This document shows positions 48,301 to 58,515 of a stretch of DNA of 64,000 nt, one piece after another. Source of the DNA: Branchiostoma floridae (lineage: Eukaryota; Chordata; Leptocardii; Amphioxiformes; Branchiostomatidae); assembly GCF_000003815.2 (NCBI RefSeq), contig NC_049993.1:9445458-9509457 (forward strand), given 5' to 3'. Positions within the stretch are counted from its first letter, which is position 1. Each line of letters begins with the position of its first letter. The translations under genes were made by a program, and so were the position numbers. The notes under the pieces are model-generated. The model did not search any database and was not told the DNA's origin. It was given only the letters and a program-made list of their open reading frames with translations.

Positions 48301-51300
48301 GGTGTTTCCCAATGTAGCACACATGCCATATGACTGGTGGAGAGATGCACTCCTCTAGGAGCACTGGGTACTGGTGAACACAAGCAACAAAAATGTCAGG
48401 TGATTGAGATGCAATGGTACAAAATGATTCTTTGATTTGTAGAATTTCATAACATCTTCTATGAGATACTTATCATTCAAGCATTAGCATGGCTGATTGC
48501 TAGCCATATTAACACTATTGAAAGGAAAGATTTAGCTAGAAAGCAAAAACATGCATGTAACAGAATTGAAGTAAATGAAGATATTGTCAAAATCACTTTT
48601 TAGAAGTTCCCTTCTTGCACAATTTGGCTGATGCAATGGCCTAGGGGTGTTCCTTTTGCATGCAAAGGATGCAGGTTTAGGCTAAAGAATAAAAATAGTC
48701 GCTACAGAAGTGGAGATGGGCACTGCTCTACACACCAAAGGCTTGGGAAGGATTTTAATGAATCAACAAACATTTAACATATTCTATACTTACGTCCATC
48801 ACTGGTTGTGCTGTTGGCTCTACTTTCAAATCCCCTACACGGACCAAGGTTATATGGAACCACCTTAAAAACAAGCAAATGATGTGTTATGTATAACTAT
48901 AAGATACAAATTTGTACTTAAATTCATGATGCTAGTATAAGCAATGTGTTACACCAAAAGGTTACCTTTATACCAGCTATGTAGATACAGATGTGACCAA
49001 AATTAATTCAGCATGATTTACCCTCTGCATACTAGGGCTGGGTATCGGTACAGCGTACGGGTACAAAACCGTTTTTTCTTATTGGACAAGTCCAGAAAAA
49101 CCGGACCTGAAAAAATTGGGTGGACCGGATGTTGGACCGATTAGAAAATAAACAGATTATTTTATCAGCCATTCACGCATTTTGGCGCTTGCAGGTGGAA
49201 GAAAATAACAAGAGTGAAGTAGAGTAGAGTTTATAGTAATTTCTACCAAGTTTTACAGCCAATCGTACAGGAGGTGCAGTTAGCGCTGTACGATTTTAAA
49301 ATGCCAGTGTAAGTCTAATACTCCACCAGGCAGATTTCTTTGTAGTGAAATGTACCATTGGTATGAGTCATACTGAATCAGGTCCAGGTTCAGGTCCGGA
49401 CCTGGACCTGATCCTTTGGACCTGAACCGGACCTGGACCGGAATTTTCTGTACCGGTAACCACCCCTAGTGCATACCTGTAGATGCACACAAATTTGTAC
49501 TGGCTGCAACAGAAGCTGGATAAGGTTAAAAGAACACATCATATGATCATCACATGATGTTCACATGATCATCACATGATCTTAACATGTCTTGCTCATG
49601 ACATTGAGGTTCTTTTGAATTATCTTTGTTAGAGTTGATGCAATACTTACTCTGACAGTGTATTTTGTTGCTGGAACCAAACCCTGGTATCTCACTTGCA
49701 GGGTGTCACCAGAACCCAGACTGTTATCAGCCACCTTTATATAACCTCTAAATAGTTCCACTTCGTACTTGTACAACTCTCCATTCAGTGCTTCTGGCTC
49801 CACCCAGGTGGCAACAAGGATGGTTGAAGAGATGTTGGTAAGTTGCAGAGACCTGACTGGTGTAGGATCTGTAATAGATACATTATGATAAATGTCAGTG
49901 AAACATTGAACTGATAATGTACATGTTATTACAAAATAAAGAGATCCTAACTAGCAGTTTTTTTAAACTATTTCACATCATGTATTGTTTTACTTCAATT
50001 TGGCTCTTTAGTGAATTGGTTGCTTGACAATATGCATACATTATAGGCAACAGTAACAGGGGTGGACCCACTGGACAGAGCCGCATGGAAGCGCAGTGTA
50101 CTGCCTACCCGTGTCAGGGATCCAAGCAGCAGTATAATCAAATAATGAATACTACTAACTCTCAATAAACAAAAACAAATTTGCATGAAAAATGGATGAC
50201 AGACAGACAACAAACTCACATCCAGAATTTGTCCGTTTGGTGACCCATGGATGCCAGGCACCCACACCGTTGGTGACCAGAGCTCTCACTGAGACCTCAT
50301 ACGATGTGTAGGACTGCAGATCTTGCACCACATACGTGGTCCCAGTTGTGGCATTACTGATGACTTGTGGCAAGTCTCCTGTACCAGCGAGTCTGTAGCT
50401 GATGTCGTAGCCTGTAACTTCAGCTTGGTGTTGGGCAGGTGGATTCCAGCGCAGGGTCAACCGTCCTTTCCCACAGGAACCACTGGCAGTGAAAGCCTCG
50501 AGGTCACCTGGTACCAACATGGCTGGATCTGGAAGGAATTAGAAAACATCATGAAGTTTAACACTCTTTTATTTTGGTTAACACATTTTAAATCCATAGA
50601 CAGCATGATAAACATGTAGCTAAGACAATTACTTCAATCTACCATAATAAAACAGGTAATACAAGGGTAGTCAATTTACAATTATTATATCATAGAGCCA
50701 AAAGGTATCAACCAATCAGAAGGCACCATTACCCAGATCACTTATATGGCTACACACTCATTCCAAGGTTTCCATTGGTCCAATTTTTTTTGTCACCAAT
50801 AATGGGTTATACATTACCTATGTCACAGTGGGCACCGATGTTCCCATCACTACAGGTACACATGTAACCGTTCTGTCTGTCCACACAGGTTCCTCCTGTG
50901 CAGGGGTTCGACTGGCACTCATCTACATCTGTGAGGAGAGGACAACATGTTTTCTGAGATATCCTAACCTTTATCCTGTGTTATTTGTATTACCTTATGA
51001 CATTAGGCAGCAAGGGGATTATGGTAGCCTAATTAAGGTCCCAAATGCAATACTTGCATTCCTCCTCATCACAGTTCATGACCTGAGTTCATTTCCTGAT
51101 CCACATGGCTTGCTTTATCCAACAAGTGTATCTGTTGTCCTCTCTGTCTTCCACATTGACCCTGTTCTATTACACAGTTATTTCTTGCAACATGGTTTGT
51201 CACTGCTGATTTCTTTTAGTTTGTTTGTTTAGCTTGTTTCACATACAACTGTATATGTGACCAGTAAACTGCCTTAACACACCAATTTTGTACAGTAAGA

Positions 51301-54300
51301 ACATGCTGCATAGGACTGAGCCATAAGGTTTAATTCACTCTCTCCGGTTGGACCCCTACTTTTCCTTCTCAGCTACTTCTTTTGCACTGTCATGTACCTT
51401 CCCACCTTGATTCTCTCATTGATAAGTAATTACAATTATAAGAACTTGACACTGACCTTGATCACAGTTAGCTCCAGTCCATCCAGGTGTGCAGTTACAG
51501 GTGTAGGTAGCGCTGCCTGCAGGTGGGGTGTTCACACATGCAGCTCCGTTCTTACACGGCTGACTCAGACACTCGTCAACATCTAGAGCAAAGAGTGGGG
51601 AAATACCAGTAAGACTTCTTCCATTCATGGATAATTTCATCAGGTTGGTAGATGGCTGTGTGCCAAAAATCTGGGTTGGCTAAACAGTTCTTCTTGTTAA
51701 ACCTACTATACTCTCCTGACAAGGTTGCCCAGACCACCTATATTCAAATCATGAAATACTCTCATGTCCCTAATAAACATACCTTCCGGAATAAACATAC
51801 CCCCCGGACAAATCTTCAAAATCTAATAAACATACCCCACGGAATAAACATACCCCCCGGAAAATGACCAAATTGACATGTAGACTGTGTCCATGCTACT
51901 TCTGTTCAAGGGAAAGCAGATAATAAGCAGGTAGGTTATTTTTATTTACTTATACCTGATCACCAAATCAAAATATAGCTGTATGAATAATGAATATTGA
52001 ATAACTATAGATATATCTTGTTCAAATTATAATATTTTCTCCATTTTCTAATGAAAGGTATACAGACTCCTAACCGGGGGCCAACAGTGCTTTCAAATTC
52101 AACAAGTGAAAATTTACATGATAACGTTACATGAATTTTCTACTCAGAACTTGAAGCAAGTAAATATAGTTATAATAATAATAATAAATATTTTGTACAT
52201 TACTTAAAATTACTGGCATATCAATAAAATCATTATAAATATAGCTCCAAGTACTCAACCATATGTTTTAGACATTACCACCAATTAAAACACACATCAA
52301 CACTCCCAAAATGGACACAAACTGTTCACAAAGTTTTTGTGAGAGCTCGTCTGTGAAGTAGCCCAACATTCAGGCCACAAATAGTAAATATGTTACAGAT
52401 TATATTTTGACACTAGAAACCGCTAAAATTAGAAAATTTTATGATTATTTCTGAAATTCAACACTCTGAAAATATATATGACATTTTGTGCCCATCATTA
52501 CACCGAAATAAAATCATTTTCACCCGTTTACGGCCTCATTTTAGTGATTCGAATCTGCCTCCCAACAGGGTGCTAGCTTTACTGTCAGTGCGTGTTATTC
52601 CTGGCAGCCATGTTGGATCAGTTTCGGTCTTTTTCTTCAAGTTTAAAGCTGTTTTTAGCGACGGATTTCTGCTGTTTTTGGACAATTTGCGGCCCCAAAA
52701 CTCACATTACAAGGGAAAGAAGGTTCTAATTGTTGTTTCTTATGTGAAGGAATTATTCGTCCGCCCCGTTGTCGCTGCCGATAGCGCATGGAACCACATG
52801 GTCGGAAATATACTGTACATGCTAAAATTATGTGATCAGTGTGTTCATTTACGATGTAAATAGAGACTGTAAAAGTTGTTTATATAAAAAAATTGCGCTT
52901 CAAAACGTCAGTGTGGCGGCTTATTTTCCCAATAATAACATTTAGTTTGTACATTCATAGCGAAATCGACCGATATTTTACATAATCGCTAGGATGTTTG
53001 GGTCACAGTGGAGGGGAAATCCGAGCAGCTTCGGCCGAAAATAGTGAATTTTGAGCAAAAATACTGCGGACATATGGACAGAAAACCCCAAACTTTTTAT
53101 TATGCGGTTGTCCCTGGTTAGCAAAGCCCCAATTTTCAAAAAAATAATAAACGTACCGTCCCAAATAAGAACGTACCGGGTGGAATTTTCCTGGGAAAAA
53201 AATAAACGTCCCGGTACGTTTATTAGGGACATGAGAGTAATTTCATCAGGTTTGTACTATGTATATAAATTGTAGATCATCCAGGCTGTATATCAAAAGT
53301 CTCCTGAATAGTCACACTGGCTCTGTTAAACAGTTCTTCTTTTTAACCTACCCTCCTGACAGAACTGCCCTGTCCACCTATATTCAAATCAGGAATAATT
53401 TCATCAGGTTTGTAGATCATCCAGGCTGTGTATCAAAAGTCTCTTGAATGATCACACTGGGTCTGTTAAGGTCATACTGGGTCTGTTAAACAGCTCTTCT
53501 TGTTAAACCTACCCTCCTGACAGGACTGCCCTTTCCACCCAGCCTCACACCCTCCAAACAGACATCTCCCATCTTCAAGGCTACATTCATCGGGTAAGTA
53601 ACAGTGGCAGGTCCCGGTACAGTCAGGGCCAAACTTCCCCTCATCACAAACTAAAAGGGAAATACGACAAAAAAGGAAACAACAAAAATGACATTTGAAA
53701 AAAGCATGAAAAGGGAAATATCTTCAGATTTCTATTTTCTCCCCATACACTGCATTCCTTTGGTTCAAAATCTTGCTGTCAGTTTCTGCACACATAATCT
53801 CTTTGTATAATGCTAAAATGTTGGGAAGAAAAATATATAGGATACAATTAAAACATGCATAAAAGAACTTGCATACTATGAAAAATACCCTACATCAGCT
53901 TGCAGAATGTATAATATTTTACACAAGTTTTGTTTGCTTGGTTGACAATTTAGTTATCTATTGCAACTTATAATGCTTCCATGTCAGAAAGAGATGTTGC
54001 TTAGCTGCATTCAACTAACCCTAAACCTGAACTATCTAACATTTAGAGGTACCGTATACCTGTTTGACACTGTCCACCTTGGTACCCAGGAGTACAATGA
54101 GGTCCAGTGCCATAAGGACAGAACCCAAAAGTCTTGGAGCAGACACCGCCGTTAGCACAATGTCCGCAGTTCTGTTTACAGTCTTCACCATAGTAACCAT
54201 CACCACATGCTATATGTAGTACAGGTTACAGAGCACAAGGGAAGGGAAGAGAAGCAGGTAAGGTTTATTATGGGAAGGGTCTAATCAAAGGGATAATTAC

Positions 54301-57300
54301 AAAGCAATATTGAAAAGTAAGCAATGGAAGGTATTACTGTAATGGAGATAAAGGTATTGGGGAGGGCTTGATCATGCAGGGAAAGTAAAACTAAAAAAAG
54401 GAAAGTTTTACTTCACACAGTACCATCAACCTCATTTTTCCTGTGACTTCTAACTTCTAAGCAGTGCTGTGTAGTAGAAGCCCTGGAAGGATGTGGATAA
54501 AAGGAAAAGAAGGAAAGGAAAGAGAGAGATAAGAAAAAAAGGAAATGAATGAATAAGTATATGAGATGATGGATGAGAAAGCCATTAGATGAAAGATAGT
54601 AGAGTGAGAGAGAAAAATAAAGAGCACCATATTTGTAGAAATAATGCAACTCCATTTGTAACTGACCTAAAGAAGAAACCCAATCTATTACACTACTTTT
54701 CAATTCCAGACAGCACTTGAAAGAGTTACCTGTTTGACATAGTATACCCGTATACCCAGGGGCACAGCGGGGAGTGTTGTAGGGACAGTACCCAGAAATC
54801 TTGTTACAGACAGCACTGTTAGCACAGTGTCCACACTGTTGTCTGCAGCCATCACCATAATAACCATCACCACATGCTAGTACAGGTTACACAGCACAAC
54901 AGAAGGGGAACAGAAATAGGTAAGATTAATGAAGATTAAAGAATAGAAATTTAAAAAAAGAACACTTTCAAAATGCAAGATATTATTGGAAGGCACTTAG
55001 TAGAAGGTATCATCTTAATAAAGAGACGGCATAGACTCAGATCTAATTGAAGTGTTTGATCATACATGGAAAGTAAAACTGAAAAAAGTAAAAGAATTTA
55101 GATTTTGTTTCCCGCAGTGCCCACACTTTCATTTTCCTGAAAGATCTCTAGTGGGCAGTCAGAAGAGAGATATGAATGAATGCATGAATAAATGAATGGG
55201 TATGATGGTAGACAAATGAATGAATGACTAAATAAATGAAAGAGAAGGCAGAGGAAAATGAAAAGGGCCATACATTGTACTTGACAAAATACTGCAGCTC
55301 TTTTGCATCACATTAAGAGATTCAGTTCCATAAAAACATAACCCATCCCACGCACTACTTTTCACAGTAAAAAATCACTCCTGTACATAACACTATAAAC
55401 TGTTACCTCTTTGACATCGTATACCCATATACCCTGGGGCACAGCGGGGGCTGGAGTCAGGACAGTACCCATTGGTTTTGTCACAGAAATCACCGTTAGC
55501 ACACTGTCCACACTCTCTGCAGCTCGCACCATAGAAACCATCACCACATGCCTCTACAGTTTAACATGAAAAGAAGCAGTTAAACAAAATAAAACACCGA
55601 AATGATAGAAATCAGAGATAAGTACCTTAAGAAAAACATAACTTAAAGAATTCTTTGACCCAAAGAAACTGATAGAAAAGCACCTGTTAGATTGGTGAAG
55701 GACACAGAAAGACGTTTAAGTCTTGGTCTTCTTGCACATGCACTAATGAGGACACACATGTATACCTACACCAATCAAATGAAGTACATAATCATCTATG
55801 CAATTACCAATAGGCAGGGCTGGCTTGATCATCATGGTGCTCTTCTGGAGTGAGTAGTTTGATCCTCTCCATGAAGCCCAGATCAGTCCTTGTTTCTCAC
55901 ATGCTACGGGGTTGCTTGGATCCTCTTTGCAGTCGGTTAGATAGTAACCATTTAACGTGCCCTGGCCACATGACGTAGGATACCACCAACCGCCCCTTCC
56001 GTTGTAGTTTGCACAGCTAACAGTTGCATTGTCATTGTCCTGATCCTTTGTTGAGAACTTCATCCCATTGGAAGTAGTGAAACTGTCCCCAGTAGTCCCA
56101 GCATAGCCTCCTATCTGTAGAGTGTACTTACTGGTGGCATCACCGACCGCAAACTGGGAGTACTCTGCATGTGCAACTGTGTTTGTCCAGTCTTCTAATA
56201 TGACCACAAGTTTATACGCTTTCTGTGAAGTGAGTTGGTGGATCCTGTCCAGACCCAGCCAAAAGTCTTCAGTATATACAGAGCCAAATCCATTCACATA
56301 CTCGTACCATGTTTTGTCAAAAGCTGGGGTACCGCTTTGTCTCTTCTGTATAACAGTCCAGCCACCACCTCCATAGGTCATATCACAAAGAGCATTGAAG
56401 GCAGGGGTACCAATAGGGAAGACACCATCCTCTCTTTGGCCATTATCATATAGATCAGCACAGTCCTGGGCTAAGACCTGTCCGCCTGAAAGAAGAAAAG
56501 AAAACAAGATTAAAATATTTGTGACAGAAATCAAAGTCACTTCAATAAGAAACATATTTCAATTTTATATCTATATCCAATTTTTAACTACAAAATGTAT
56601 GGATGGATGGCATAAAAGAAAACATGTTAGAAAATAATGGAGTGGATCAATTCAATTCAATTCAGTTCAGTATCGTAGTACGAGGTGGGATAAAGAATGC
56701 CACTTCAGACTTCTCGGTCCAGCATCATTTGAAGTGGATCATTTGCTCAAAAAAGGAGATGAAATGGATAAAAGAAACCACAGATCTTTTGAAACAGTGA
56801 TAGGACATTTTCTACAAAAGGTCTGTTTTAAAGCTGATTACATATACAGTTGTATGTAAAACCCAGGGTATCATAAGTCAAGCTCTGAGCAGGGATACAC
56901 ATCAAAGCTTCCTATACTGAAATACAAATACAAATCCCAAACAGTCACGCTGCCCAAACCACAAGAATATAATATATCACTGCTTCTTTGACCTCCTCTT
57001 TGACAAACAATCAGAGCTTTCCCTATACATATCACATTTCCCCCTGCTCTTCCTGTTGTAACTTCCTTCCCTGTCAATACTATTATGTTTCCACTGTGCA
57101 TCATAGCTTATCTCCTATAACAGCAGCGGGGAATAGGGCAACACCAACTGGATTCTATAGTTCTTACCACTTTGAAAAGGCTGAAAAATTTCAGTTTATA
57201 GAGTAACGGAGGTACTGATCCAGCAATAAATTTTAGTAAAAAGAAAAAAAAACTACCATTCATGGAAGATGTGCTACATTATATATTCTTGTTTGTTTCC

Positions 57301-58365
57301 TTCTTTTGTAAGTAGTCAATAAACCATACAACCAAAAACCATAAGGCTGGATTCCAATTTTGTGTACAGTAAGTTCAAGCTCTGTTTACGTCTGGGGTGA
57401 TACCGGAGAGTTTCAAAGTCATGGCTTTTTGAATGTGCTTGAGAGGTATATTTTTTCTCAAACATCCAGATCTTGCTGTAACATAATGCGCTGTCTGAAG
57501 GACCCCTATCAATTCAGTAGCATGAAAGTTAGTCAGGAGCAAATTCCGACCTCGTAACTCAAAAGCATGATTACCACAAATTGAACCACAGCACGCTACA
57601 TATTGTATGTCATTGTATTTGTGATGGATGTTTGGAAATGATACGGCTAATTAGCAGCACCCAATCACTTGTTTCCGCCTCATTTCACTCTGAAATGCCA
57701 TCAAGAACATGTTCTAAATCCAGTCAAAAGGCTGTGTTTTGACATGAAGTATGGGAATATAACATCTAGATGTGCTAAATAGTACATGTATGCTAGAGTC
57801 TATCTATGCAGATGCATTGACAAAGTCAAGAGTAATCTAATAAATACCCACAACATGTTTTCCATATCAATAATGCAAAAGCTCAGTTGATGAGCTTCAT
57901 TAATTTTTCATACATATCTAATGTTAGACTATACACTTCTATAACATGAAAATTATGATCGTCATAGTTCACATATCATATGATAGCGTTGACTAATAGA
58001 CTTCCTCCATCATCTAAATAGTGGGGAGGGGGGCATATAGAGCCAGCTATTCTCTGAGTTCTACGTATACTTCGTATTATTACTTCGGGTAAAATGCATG
58101 GGACGTCAACCTAGGAAACAGAATGGTTCGGTTCACGCTACAAAATGTTTAAGAAATCGGGAAGTAGGTGAGTTTTTTTTCGTGCTGTAAACATTTGACG
58201 AAACGCAGACTGGCTGTCAAGAAACCAAAACATTTCTTAGCCACGCCTTTCACTTTCGTAGACAAAATCGGTCATTTCTGAGACAATCGTGGAGAAACTT
58301 GAAGACTTACCGGTCAAGAAGATGCCGAGGATGGCTAGAACCGTCGCTCCCGGCCAGGGAGCCAT
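32736..58365 (-). CDS. Receptor tyrosine phosphatase with fibrinogen-like, EGF and FN3 ectodomain; PTPRA/PTPRE-like cytoplasmic region
   Basis: 33 minus-strand coding exons, all phase-consistent, 5007 nt, 1668 aa: 58311-58365, 55808-56485, 55407-55553, 54730-54876, 54060-54209, 53513-53650, 51457-51582, 50818-50928, 50220-50528, 49651-49868, 48794-48863, 48267-48370, 47368-47590, 46434-46542, 45859-46002, 45358-45559, 44995-45134, 44334-44467, 42995-43174, 41992-42105, 41423-41520, 40766-40885, 39365-39513, 38474-38609, 37382-37531, 36581-36674, 36170-36246, 35690-35824, 34525-34647, 34275-34328, 33805-33956, 33222-33357, 32736-32819. Signal peptide 1-19; fibrinogen C-terminal domain 26-236 ([19 protein letters not shown], calcium loop DQDNDN); EGF-like modules 245-517; FN3 518-620, 621-716, 717-825; membrane-proximal region 826-977 with RRKR at 935-938; membrane helix 999-1023. 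Phosphatase D1: WPD with D1256, [10 protein letters not shown] with C1288. D2: WPE (E1562), [10 protein letters not shown] with C1595. Many D1/D2 stretches match PTPRA, e.g. [12 protein letters not shown] and [12 protein letters not shown]. Role inferred: ligand-sensing phosphatase, possibly Src-activating. Confidence 0.92.
34275..34328 (-). other. 54-bp in-frame microexon in phosphatase D2
   Basis: Phase 0-0 exon with acceptor TTTCTTTAAG and donor GAAAAG|GTACAT. It encodes 18 residues starting [10 protein letters not shown], between ITNTK and [15 protein letters not shown]-type D2 domains run almost directly from one flank to the other, so this is an insertion before the WPE loop. It could be skipped without a frameshift. 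Confidence 0.7.
34593..35290 (-). repeat. Tandem array A: about nine 78-bp copies of a D2 exon's acceptor and 5' half
   Basis: The unit holds the acceptor CTGTTGTTACAG and the first about 55 coding bases of the exon 34525-34647 ([18 protein letters not shown]). The core word TCTCTACTTCACCTGG recurs about nine times, counting the true exon. Copies 2-9 read [12 protein letters not shown]-like. The most common period, 78, is divisible by three, but some units carry one-base indels. Confidence 0.9.
36950..37300. repeat. Two dispersed repeat copies in opposite orientation
   Basis: 36950-37025 has ACTCAAGCAACTG, GATTTTGAAAACAGTC and GTAGCATCCA. 37240-37300 has GACATCCAAGTAATCAGATATGCC and, inverted, ATCATATCCAGTTGCTT. 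Same family as 21640-21745. The pair sits in the intron between the D1 and D2 phosphatase domains. Confidence 0.6.
37467..38285 (-). repeat. Tandem array B: seven 120-bp copies of the D1-end exon's acceptor and 5' half
   Basis: Each unit contains the acceptor TATGTTCCAG and the first about 65 coding bases of the exon 37382-37531 ([20 protein letters not shown]). CTCGATCTCTGTATCA recurs seven times, including the real exon. Copies are nearly identical, so the array is young. The only copy with the correct downstream coding sequence is the one at 37382-37531. Confidence 0.92.
38720..39180. repeat. Intronic inverted repeats (possible MITE)
   Basis: Contains ATAAACCACC at 39051-39060 and its complement at 39080-39089 around a short loop, and a hairpin of ATCGACACCGGCACC-type words near 38845-38885. 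These lie in the intron before the exon holding the D1 signature motif. Element limits are not clear. Confidence 0.45.
39327..39364 (-). repeat. (GT)n microsatellite starting at a splice donor
   Basis: On the minus strand the donor of the D1 catalytic exon reads TGCAG|GTGTGTGTG and continues as an alternating GT run for about 36 bases. The donor itself is the first GT of the repeat. Confidence 0.85.
40245..40415. repeat. Dispersed repeat, copy 1 of 2
   Basis: Shares CCTGCACATGACTTTTTA, GGTGAAGGAGG, TCCACCCTCTCGTCTA and CACTAAGTCTCACAGG with 47995-48140. Both copies are in introns of the receptor phosphatase gene in the same orientation. Identity unknown. Confidence 0.7.
42468..43010 (-). repeat. 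Tandem array C: five about 131-bp copies of an exon end and its donor
   Basis: The unit starts with the last bases of the exon 42995-43174 (AACATCATCATGT) and the donor GTAAGG, then intron sequence. ATGATGATGTTG recurs near 42468, 42596, 42727, 42858 and 42999 (the true exon). The unit also has TTAGGG words (GGGTTAGGGTAAGAGTTAGGG). Confidence 0.88.
44515..44855. repeat. Nested inverted repeats in an intron
   Basis: Outer pair: GCCAAAAAGCAGTTACTCAA near 44523 and its complement near 44670. A second pair: GGCCCATCCAAGTGT near 44572 and ACACTTGGATGGGCC near 44827, with AGTCTTATGCTT matched inversely by AAGCATAAGACT. A related single copy (AACACACCA ... CATAGGACTGAG) is at 51276-51355. Transposon-derived; boundaries approximate. 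Confidence 0.65.
46620..46690 (+). repeat. Possible tRNA-derived SINE fragment
   Basis: TAGTTCAGTGGTAAGC resembles a pol III A box and GTTTGATTCCG, about 30 bases on, a degenerate B box. There is no complete cloverleaf. Similar tRNA-like stretches are at 48628-48680 and 59365-59405. Tentative. Confidence 0.3.
47995..48140. repeat. Dispersed repeat, copy 2 of 2
   Basis: Second copy of the element at 40245-40415, with the same words and a following AGATGGCCCCAGCA where copy 1 has AGGTGGCTCCAGCA. Confidence 0.7.
48864..49650. other. Intron between the two exons of the second FN3, no further gene
   Basis: Contains a zone rich in GGTCC/GGACC words (49050-49450: CCGGACCTG, GGTCCAGGTTC and similar) that folds on itself, perhaps part of a repeat, and TCACATGATC repeats near 49540-49580. 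No exon seen. Confidence 0.4.
51276..51355. repeat. Dispersed repeat related to 44750-44855
   Basis: ACACACCAATTTTGTACAGTAAGAAC followed by GCATAGGACTGAG and AAGGTTTAATTCACTC aligns with the sequence at 44760-44830. Confidence 0.55.
51640..53545 (-). repeat. Tandem array D: copies of an EGF exon end and donor, split by a transposon
   Basis: The end of the exon 53513-53650 and its donor (read on plus as AACCTACCCTCCTGACAG) recurs near 53345 and, diverged, near 51702. Shared intron words are TTTCATCAGGTTTGTAGATC, ATCCAGGCTGT and CTGTTAAACAG. Four copies are recognised including the exon. The element at 51759-53237 sits inside one of them. Confidence 0.75.
51759..53237. mobile_element. 1.48-kb non-autonomous TIR element
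   Basis: The left end CTCTCATGTCCCTAATAAAC is matched by the inverted right end GTTTATTAGGGACATGAGAG. TA dinucleotides flank both sides (51757-51758 and 53238-53239). The subterminal zones repeat variants of AATAAACATACC / AATAAACGTACC with CCCGG-type spacers. The longest open frame inside (52441-52863, plus) shows no transposase features, so a nonautonomous DNA element is likely. Confidence 0.75.
54060..55553 (-). repeat. Three tandemly duplicated EGF exons with their introns
   Basis: Exons 55407-55553, 54730-54876 and 54060-54209 encode near-copies beginning ACGDG(Y/F)YG and containing HCAN or QCAN and a final CAPGY- or CTPGY-type turn. The introns between them also share words (GATCATGCAGGGAAAGTAAAAC against GATCATACATGGAAAGTAAAAC; TCATTTTTCCTG against TCATTTTCCTG), so the duplicated unit was exon plus intron. 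Confidence 0.75.
55808..56485 (-). other. Fibrinogen-like (FReD) exon of the receptor phosphatase
   Basis: A single 678-bp phase 1-1 exon carries the whole fibrinogen C-terminal domain: CADLYDNGQ start, [29 protein letters not shown], a DQDNDN-type calcium loop, [11 protein letters not shown] and the LNGYY segment. It joins the 55-bp signal-peptide exon at 58311-58365 and the EGF exon at 55407-55553 in phase. The one-exon, symmetric-phase form suggests it was captured as a module. Confidence 0.85.
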
Positions 58366-58515
58366 CTTCGGAAGCAGAAATCCGACTAAAATGTCCGTCT
58401 TTTCGACCCAAAGTGATACTTCTTCCGCTAAAAATCAACCCAGCCGCCTCGCACTTCCGCTTTGACTGTCTCACTGCGCAACCAGGAAACTTCCGCAGAA
58501 GATAGTCCCGCCGGA
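58366..58515 (-). promoter_or_regulatory. TATA-less promoter/5'UTR of the receptor phosphatase
   Basis: Upstream of the start codon at 58365 the minus strand has three GCGGAAG words (plus-strand CTTCCGC at 58423, 58454 and 58490) within about 70 bases. These match the GGAA core of ETS-family sites. The segment is locally richer in CG than its surroundings. No TATA box is evident. Inferred. Confidence 0.4.

Noticed and set aside
52441-52863. 140-aa plus-strand open frame
   Set aside because: It lies inside the TIR element, with no transposase motif and no splice context.
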